From Rhipicephalus microplus (Eukaryota > Arthropoda > Arachnida > Ixodida > Ixodidae): a DNA stretch of 64,000 bases. Below the pieces are notes generated by a model that was not told where the DNA came from, searched no databases, and worked only from the letters and a program-made list of their open reading frames with translations. Below, one piece after another: positions 55,874 through 64,000 of this stretch; positions within the stretch are counted from its first letter, which is position 1; every line of letters begins with the position of its first letter. The position numbers were made by a program, and so were the translations under genes. The DNA is taken from positions 99,960,702 to 100,024,701 of the forward strand of contig NC_134701.1 of assembly GCF_043290135.1 (NCBI RefSeq). Direction: 5' to 3'.

Positions 55874-58784
55874 AAACCTTCGTATGCGGCTACTACACCT
55901 AACGTGAAGTCGTACAGTGCAGTTGGAATTCTGCTCATACACTATTTTTTGAAATCTGGGAGCTATAGAATGTTATTATGACCTATCAGAACGCCTGCCA
56001 TTTGGAATTATTATTTGGTAGGTGATATTGACGAAACACTAATTTGGTATTGTAAAGGCAAGCAAGAAGAAAGATTTTCTGCGTTACACAACACAGTATT
56101 ACTTATATATACTTCTTTATACATTTTGCTAATTTTGCTGTACTTATTGCAGTACGTAGAATCTAAGCCAATTATTTTTAATATAGTACGTCCAGTATGA
56201 TGTTTTATTCATGTCAGGAAGTATTTGTTGAATTAGATAAAAACGATACCAAGCGCACTGCAAAGAAGTTTTTTTTTTCAGTATAAAAACAAACCAGCTT
56301 GCAGGCTACGCATCACACTATACTCAATTACGGCAACGAAAACGTGCCGAAATAGAAACAATAAATTATCACATCACTTCAAAAACATATAACTTAGCTG
56401 TGCGGAATGATGGCTCGGTTGCCTAAAACACAAACATGAAAATGTTTCGTATTACACCTCAGGAGAGTGCAAGCCTTAGCACAAATTTGCACTGGGCTAT
56501 GCAGTAAATACACGCTTGTTTGCACTTTTTGGTGCAAAAAAATGTTTTGAAGACACATGCTTGCGCACAAACACTCCAAGAAATGCTCAATAAATTGAGA
56601 GGGCTGTGTGAAATATTGCCTTCTTCCTGCAGCATTAGAGGGGCACAGCAGCGAATAGCCGCCTATTGTCCTCAATTTGGTGTCGAGGCCGGGAACTTTC
56701 AGTGTGGCGTACTCATTTCAGTGGCTTACTCATTTTTATAATTGATAGCGCTCCTCTAACATGTATTTTATGGCGCGAAAATCTGTAAGAAATCTGAGAC
56801 GTGTTTTTCATGTTCGCAGTGTCTGAAAATATACTGCATGAAGAAAAAGGCGTGGGAATAGATTGAAAGGAAGGATTTCATGCAGGCAATTTCTTTCCGA
56901 TCGTTTCTCTGAGATCGTACTAGTCGAACGCATGTCCACTACAAACAGTTTTTGAGGTATCTGAAAAATTACGTTTTTCATTTCTATAGTGATCTTCAGT
57001 CATTGCTTTATATGAAGGTTTATCACAATTATTCTTCAATATGCAGACTTTTGGTATTACCTCAAACAAAATGGTGAGGTTTACGATTAGGTATCAGATC
57101 ACACATTGATCTTGATAGGTCTTGAAAGTTTCCCTTCAATGTGTGCTCATCCAAATGTTTGCAAAGAACTTCGCCAGAAAAAAACTAAACAAAAAATGTG
57201 ATGTCGATTGTAACATCATCCTTCTTTCACGCATACGTGACAATTTTTTTTATTTGTTGCTCTTAAGACAAAATATTTATCTCCCGTGCGCTAATACTGA
57301 AATAAACAATAAATTGCCTCACAAGCACTAAAAATGTGTTTTGAAATTGTTGTCGAAATAGAGAACTACTGGTTAAGCAAGCAATTTTTAAGCAATCGGA
57401 TTAGCATACTTTTTAATCACGCTTGGAAGTCCGCATTGTGTTAACACACGCTAAGACGTCTTGAAGTGAAAAGTGCTAAGCATCCCCTGAAGAGTATTCG
57501 TAGATATTTTGCCAGAGTCTGTTCATTACGGTCGGGTCAGAACGAACACGGCCAGTCTTAGAACTGATTAACACATAGGCAAGTTGGCATGCGAATTCAT
57601 TCTTGAATTCTCCTGTTTTCATTTCAAGAGACCCTGAGGCTAGTCAGCTTCACGATTTCGCAATGAGAAAGTTAGCGAGTAGTTATGGCACCTCCTGCCA
57701 AACTTGAAAAGATTAGTTGTCTTAATCGTTTATGTCGACACCAAATATGACTGTCACATTTACGACTTATGCTGTAATATTAGTCTACTCTTTTATTGTT
57801 CGGTTGCTTTGGAGTCTTGAAAGTTTGAAGGCAATTCAGGCTATGACAGCCGTCGTGGTGCGCAGGAATTTCCAATTTGTATAGAAATATTACAGTAAAG
57901 ACGCATATAGTACTTTATCGAAATGCGTTCACCATGTTTCGAATAGAAGCGCAGTATTTCCGTTCAGCAGCTTGAAGCGTAGTAACTAGGCCAACGCTTA
58001 TGTCTCTTCATTAGCGTGTAAAGAAGATTTAGGATATCCAGCAGCAGTACTCCATTTTGGCAAAAGTGGAGCCTTGCGTTAATGAATTAAAAAAAAATGA
58101 GTCAAACAAAACGGTTCACTCACACAAAACAAAAAAACTGGAACGCGAACCTAGATTGTAAAGCAAGGAATCATAACCGCTGAAGTTCGCGCGACATGCT
58201 TCAATAATAGTTTTGTCGAAAGAGCATTAGAAACAGCACAATACTCTGAACATACAGCGTCGCAGTAGGGTGAGGTGGCTAAAGAAGTGGCTTTCATCAA
58301 AGATAGCCGTTATAACTGAACTGCCTGCCTCAATGCTCCTTATCAAGAGAAATGGGAAATGGTTTTGTTGTTCGTCCAGTTTTTCTTGATTTGCACGGAT
58401 AATTTTCTTTAGGGCAAATAGAGTGCGTGTTTTATTTTTTTTTTCAGCGGTGACGTTGTTTTATCTAAACCAGAATATATGCGTCGCAACTTACTTAAGT
58501 GCACCACAATAAAACAAGAAGATACACGTATTTCGCATAATTAAAGATAATGTGTAAAGCTAAAGCTCTTTGCGGTAAGTCTAACTGCGCTGCTATAGGC
58601 AGGTTTAAATGCTTCGCTGTTACGTTTACATCAAAGTTAAAGCAAGACTACGCTAGCAGGTTGAGCGTCAGAAAAGTCAAACATTTATTTCGTGAACACA
58701 GCATTGTTTGGTTTTCTTACCCACAACGCAACTTATGCAACAAATTTAGTCTACGGAAGTGCTTGCAACGTAGCCCGCTTGAGG
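55874..58784. other. No recognisable feature
   Basis: AT-rich 2.9 kb without supported genes or repeats. Frames of 60-93 aa on both strands show no motif. Confidence 0.45.
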
Positions 58785-58789
58785 ACCCA

Positions 58790-59025
58790 CTACAGTTGTC
58801 TAATGCCTGTAGTGCTGGACTGCTAATCAGCAGACAGCGAGACCAAATCCCGCCATTGGCGGTCTCATTTTCTATTGAGGCAAAACTGATTGAGGCCCGT
58901 CTACCTTGATGTAGATACATGTAAAGAACATCAGATGGTCAAAGTACCAGGAACCCTTTTCTGCCATGTCTTTCTAGTGATATCATTCGTTTAGGACGTT
59001 AACACTTAACAATTTATATATTAGT
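58790..59025 (+). mobile_element. Ruka-like SINE (highly diverged)
   Basis: tRNA-like head with GTCTAATGCCTGTAGTGCTG and GCTAATCAGCAGACAGCGAG, then CCAAATCCCGCC where the B box should be. The body has ATTTTCTATTGAGGC, GATTGAGGCCCGT, ATGTAAAGAACATCAG and TTTAGGACGTTAACAC, parallel to the 16325 copy. No target duplication remains. Confidence 0.65.
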
Positions 59026-60170
59026 TTTATGCAGCCCATGTGGGACGTAAGGATGTGGCGTCACACAAAAAATTCCCTAATTTCTAGGGCACGTGACAAC
59101 GTTATTAGAGACCCAAAAAAGCTTTGTTGGATTTCAAAAATGTCTGACACGATGCATTTGTTAGCGCATGCTTTCAAATATTTCATGTTTTCTAGAAAAA
59201 TATGCATCATTGTATGTGTAGTATATCCTAGGTTGTAAACGTCACATAAAGTTTTCATGTAGCGAGGAGTATTTGCGAGCGATCGAGATAACCGCGTTGT
59301 GTCGGAAAGAATCTTTTCTCTAAAGATAATGTTCCTTGTGGTATTCACTATCATATCGACGTACCGCAGATATCACCCGAACTTAGGACGGTGAAAATAT
59401 ATGCTTGAATTATCCTACATGTACTTAGCCTTGAATCGTCCTACAAGTTTCAATCTGAGCTTTCGAAACTTTTCTGGTATTTGCTGTTGATGGGTTAAAC
59501 ATCATGACCAGAAATATCAATCGAGTGAAACTTGTATTAACTCCAAAACATGCGCTCGCGATGTGATAGCCAGCAATAAATAAATAACTAAATTAATAAA
59601 AAGCATAACCCGGGGCCCGCGGGGTACAGGAATGCTGGTGCCAGCAATGATAATTTCAGGAACGGTCCAGTAGCTTGCGCATTAGCGTTCACTATTTACG
59701 ATAAATATTGCTCTCTTCCGTTTAGCTCTTTCGTGGTCAGTCATCCTGATACGGCAAAGTAATTTGTTGTCGAGGACGTTGAGGTGAGTTATCGTTTGAC
59801 GTTTCACCATGTCATCTACGGTTAGAGATGAGTCAACGACGGATGGTCTTGCCTGTAAATGTGCTGCTCTGCTAAACACTTGAATCGTGATCCTATTCCG
59901 GAAGAAATCAGAAGGTACGCAGCGGTGCGCACTAGTCAAAGATAGAAAAAAGTAAACGTAAAATGAAAAATAGATAAGTAAATATATAAACATTGAAGGA
60001 AACGTGGTAGGTGTGGTAGGTATGCGCGAAAATTTCCTTGCACCCATTTCACACATAAAGCAACAGCCGGTTAATTTTGGCGACAGCAAAAACTGAACAC
60101 ACAAAGCGCATTTTGGTCGTCCCCATGACCAACACGCTGCGCATAAAGCGGCTTGCGTTACCCTGGACAA
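59026..60170. other. No recognisable feature
   Basis: The 197-aa minus-strand frame 59682-60275 overlaps the start of the LINE in antisense and has a hydrophobic stretch (FIYLLIYFSFYVYFFLSL). I do not recognise it and regard it as chance. Confidence 0.45.
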
Positions 60171-60180
60171 CGTATGCTTT

Positions 60181-61398
60181 ATGTGCTCAAACGACATAAT
60201 CTGCCCTGAACAACATGGTTTCATCACAAATAGGTCAACGAGCACAGCTGTTTTTACAGTAGCACAGTTCGTCAACTCAGTACTTCATGATAACGAAATT
60301 GCCGTCAGCGTTTTCTTGGATATAAAAAAAGCATTCGATACTGTTTCGCATTCCATTTTATTAAAGAAATTAGAATCTTATTATGGCTTCACCGAGAAGA
60401 CACTTCGGTTATTTTCTAGTTATCTGGCAGATAGAAAACAATGCGTCGTGTTTGACCGTATATCTTCAGGACTTAGAAAAATAACATGAGGAATACCCCA
60501 GGGAACCGTGCTAGGTCCTATGTTGTTTTCACTATACATAAATGACCTACCATCTGCTCTTTCACGCAAAACCATAATGTACGCTGATGACACTGCATTG
60601 CTTTTTCGAGGTAACTCTCTGTGCACGCTAAAAGAAGAAATCACGGCAGAGTTGGCACAGATTTCCGCATGGTTCGCCCGCAAGAAGCTCGAATTAAATG
60701 TAGCCAAAACTAAATATATCATATTTCATTCCAGAAGAAAAAACCTCGATTATAGTCAGCTGGACTTAGAAATTAACGACGCGCCCATTGAGCGCGTTTC
60801 CGCGTTTAAATACTTAGGGGTTCTAATAGATGAAAACCTGAATTGGAAAGATGAGGTTAATTACATATCCAAAAAGCTTGCTTTCGCATGCTTCACGCTC
60901 ATTAAAGCCAAATGTTACTTTCCATATAACGTGCTACGATCATTATACTTCGCTATATTTCACTCTCAACTCAGTTATTGTAGCGAAATATGGGGCTTTA
61001 CTTATCTAACGTATATAGCACCGATCATACGATTGCAAAAACGCGCCTTAAGAATTGTTACGGCATCGTCCTCTTGTTGCCCAAGCTCAGATTTGTTTTC
61101 ATCTACTCAGATACTGCCTTTCACGTCTCAGCGAAATTATAAAACCGCGGTGTTGATAAATTCTATCATTAACACCAATTTTCCACTACCTGTGAGTGCG
61201 TTTTCTACACCGACCCGTAACACAAGGCATGCAGGCAACGGCAACTTCAACCTCCCTACTTGTAGGAAAGTATATGGCGAACGGTTAATACAATTCACTG
61301 GTGCTAAAATCTGGAACACAATTCCACTTGAAACTAAACTTGCCCGCAACTTTAAATTCACTTGTAAAATGCATTTTGTAAGTTTTTCATGTTCTTAA
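60181..61398 (+). pseudogene. L2/CR1-type LINE reverse transcriptase
   Basis: The best-preserved LINE RT in the window: 405 codons in one frame, broken only by a TGA at 60487-60489 just before GIPQGTVLGPMLF (probably a single transition from CGA). Motifs are CPEQHGFITNRST, VFLDIKKAFDTVSH (motif A), GIPQGT (B), MYADDTALL (C, catalytic YADD at about 60577), FARKKLELNVAKTKYI (D), and a C-terminal IRLQKRALRIVT and GAKIWNTIP typical of CR1/L2-like elements. The endonuclease is absent, as the element is 5' truncated at about 60175. Stop TAA at 61396. It is the most recently inserted LINE here, judged by its frame. Confidence 0.9.
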
Positions 61399-61873
61399 CC
61401 AAAGTTAAGCTCACGTCCACACTTTTTTACGACTCATCTGGCATAGTTCTTTTTCTTTCCTTCTTTTTGTTTCTAGTTCTGAAGTGAGTTCGTTGGTATT
61501 GATTCTTCAACGCAGTTAATTTTGTGCACAAATTGTGCTAAATATTTTGTGGTATCACTATCTTCTGTATTGTTACAATGTATGCCTTTAGTTCTTTATC
61601 ACTTGTGTACTAAAAGTATTTGCAGCAATTTAGCATTTATTGTCATGTGTATTCAATTCGATAAAATATACCTTAAAAGCTACCCTGTCATTGAAATTGT
61701 GTATAGATTCATAATCATATTAACTGCACCTCTGCTCCTGACATGTAATAAAATAATCATGTAATAGATTGGACCACTGACTAGCCACACAGGCTAATGA
61801 TCCAAATACTTTTGTAACCATGTTTTTGTATTACGTTGATTGAATAAACACTGATGATGATGATGATTATGAT
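61399..61873 (+). other. LINE 3' UTR with (GAT)n tail
   Basis: T-rich 3' UTR ending in TTGATTGAATAAACACTGAT followed by GATGATGATGATTATGATGA at about 61850-61873. The AATAAA lies 5 bp before the tail. Confidence 0.8.
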
Positions 61874-64000
61874 GAAGTATACGAAGGCTGACACACAAAA
61901 AGATATGGGAAGCGCCAGCCCACTCCACCAAGTGAAGGAGCATGATGCGGCACAGGTGAGCGTGCTGCATCGATCGGACATGCTGACACTTCCCCCGCTA
62001 CAGCTAAGGCAAAAATTGCAAGAAAATAAGCAAGTGGGAAAGTATTTGCAAAGTCATTTTTAAAAGCCTCATCTTAAAGGCCAGGCAGCTGAGCTACTAT
62101 GTGAAAAAACGGCAATTTTGCACGGGAATAATGTGACTAGAGAGCAAGGCACAATTTAAAGGATAGGTGAATGTTAAGTTAACAGTACCTTACTTTTGCC
62201 GCATTTATATCTTCCCTCCATGCTTCAGGAATTAAGGTAAAACAGTTAACGAAGCTGTTACAAACTATAATGGATGACGCGGGCAACGAAAGCCACGGCA
62301 GAAAAATACTGATTCTGAGATCCGTGAACATAATAAATTGGTGAATGGTGTCGCAGAATCAGGAAATTGTTGCTGATCAGAAATGTTTCACCCAGTTCTT
62401 GTTCTAGAGCCTTGTAACACAGAGACACACAAAAGGCGACATCAGTTTGATTTTGATTTTTCGTTCCTCATTTAGCTCTGTCGTACAGCACCTGCAGCGT
62501 GCAGCATGTGATGGAGTATTGTGAGCTCCTTTTGCAGTCGCGAAAAAAGAAGTGATGACACCACACTCAGCAACGCCTCTTTCTGGCCAAGAAACGACCG
62601 CTACGCGAAGCAGTTGCCTTAAATTGCCTCCCTTGTACTTCTCGATGCTATTTTCTTTCAGTGCCTTCCAAGGGCAAGGTGTCGTAAAATGATGCAGCCA
62701 GCGTTGAGAAGCCAGAAAGAACAGTTTTTCTCGTGTGTCGAGTAGCGAAAATGAGGTTTCAGGGAACAGGGTGCTGTGGAAGCAGGTTGGAAGAATTGGG
62801 GAATGCACTCTTTTAAATGGCGCAGGAGGACACCAAGCAAACGAAAAAAGGCGTACAGGATGACCTTCTAAGCATTTGCGCCACTTAACACATTTTCTAT
62901 ATCTTTAAGGCACTTATTTTTTTTTACAACGTAAAACGTAATTCGCTTAGAGGGACGACATATCGCTGGTTTCACCAAAACCACGTTCCAACAATGAGCG
63001 GCCGTTCTTTTCTTTTTTGAAGTTTATTATTTAGCAGTTTTGATGAGAGCAAGTGCTTCAATGAAAATTATCTGAGGGCCATTTTTTTCAATTACGTCAT
63101 GGCGTGAAGGGCAGACAGTTATAAATTATGTTCCAAAAACTGTAAGTACATTCAACCAGGCATAAAGGTTTGAAAGCCTGCTGTACCCCATATTCCCTAT
63201 TTCACCGATGATTAACCGCTGTCGCTTCTATTGGGATTTTTGTTAAGCTTTAAGCTTTTCAGTGTTTCGGTTATTATAGTTCAAAAAAGCGACTACTTGG
63301 TTAGCTGATGCTGCTTGTCTTGAAGCTTTCCTTAGCGGTAAAGTGAAGTTCACGAAAACACCAAAACGCTCTGCATCGCAACCTTTGTCTTCCGGCGTCA
63401 TTTTTTTTGCGATGAAACTTAACCACGCTAACATCAACATGTGCAAGGAATAGGAGCCAGCTTACAGAAGTAATGTATTTCCACATTGTTCCAAGAACAC
63501 TAGTTCTTCGACGACTGGTGTTCCTTTGTAGTGGCCATCAGCACCTCAGTTTTTTCTTGCTCTGTTTGGTATCATATGATGTTTTTTTTATTTCTCGAAT
63601 AATAAAGTATATCACAAAGTACACACAAATGTTTTTCCGCCAAACAAGCATGCAAGAGTTTCTAGAAAAGTGCCCGAAAATCGGCAACGATAAGGGACTA
63701 AGAGTGTTTGCTCACAGCTGTCATACTAACTTTTTCTGTGGTGACAGCCTTCTTAAAATAGCAAAGAGCACCCATTGTGGCAACCATTACGATAATCAAA
63801 TGAGTCAACTATAGTGAATAAAAGTGACTAAGTGGAATCACAGCACTGAAGTCCTTTGAAGAATCCATTGCCACTGTAAGATTTCGAGAAGACGGCCTCC
63901 TGGAAATATTTGAAAGTAATAAGGTTCCACGAATTTCACTTGTGAAACCAAACACAAGCACAACTTACCGCGACTTGCTGCCTATGAGAATGACGTCGCT
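61874..64000. other. No recognisable feature
   Basis: Unassigned to the window end. The 134-aa minus frame 62404-62808 and the 113-aa plus frame 63473-63814 have no recognisable motif. Confidence 0.4.

Noticed and set aside
59682..60275. 197-aa minus-strand membrane-like protein
   Set aside because: Overlaps the LINE RT antisense at one end; the hydrophobic part comes from A/T-rich low-complexity DNA; no family recognised.

Overview
This window is intergenic or repeat-rich DNA from an arthropod, most probably a hard tick (Ixodidae, Rhipicephalus-like). The main reason is two near-identical copies of a tRNA-derived SINE that resembles the Ruka family described from ixodid ticks. Long tetranucleotide and trinucleotide microsatellites and a mixture of decayed retroelements typical of large tick genomes agree with this. 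I found no complete host protein-coding gene, no functional tRNA or rRNA gene and no CRISPR array. Almost everything recognisable is mobile DNA, much of it nested.

Layout. 0-9 kb: an RTE-like LINE whose 5' segment is inverted (1-1168), a (TCTG/TCTA)n tract, the RNase H end of an I-clade-like LINE (4.5-5.7 kb), a zinc-knuckle ORF1 remnant (5.7-6.7 kb) and a CR1-like LINE 3' end (7.5-8.3 kb). 10-15 kb: an (ATT)n tract abutting an antisense SINE, then a decayed Ty3/Gypsy element (10.97-15.1 kb) split by a 1.9-kb DNA transposon with terminal inverted repeats and a THAP-domain first exon. 15-24 kb: SINEs, LINE ends, microsatellites and a dispersed repeat that recurs at 50.4 kb. 24.5-32.6 kb: a minus-strand I-clade-like LINE into which Gypsy-A (24781-30328), an almost full-length Ty3/Gypsy retrotransposon, has inserted with a 4-bp duplication. 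32.6-36.25 kb: Gypsy-B, related and truncated after RNase H. 36779-36991: a 213-bp insertion whose two ends are both U3 ends of a Gypsy-A-like LTR. 37.2-38.5 kb: a second RTE-like LINE. 38.6-41.4 kb: a degenerate ~145-bp satellite in two opposite orientations around a (CT)n(TA)n tract. 42.17-47.06 kb: a Penelope-like element (PLE) with a nested, internally deleted LTR element with very long LTRs (42207-45799). 50.4-55.9 kb: a Harbinger-like fragment, a third I-like LINE copy, a second PLE and a piggyBac-like MITE flanked by TTAA. 58.8-61.9 kb: a degenerate SINE and an L2/CR1-like LINE with a (GAT)n tail. The rest is unassigned.

The most interesting signals are these. (1) The two Gypsy elements share a -1 frameshift module at the gag stop: the same heptamer G-GAA-AAC directly before TGA, then a 7-nt spacer, then a hairpin of 8-9 bp whose sequence differs between the elements. 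(2) A U3-to-U3 palindromic LTR derivative is flanked by ATAG duplications, as if integrase had joined two U3 ends. (3) An LTR element has only 252 bp between its LTRs, and its two LTRs differ by a 537-bp internal duplication. (4) A 31-bp inverted repeat brackets the PLE plus its nested element. All function statements are read from sequence motifs; no database search was run.
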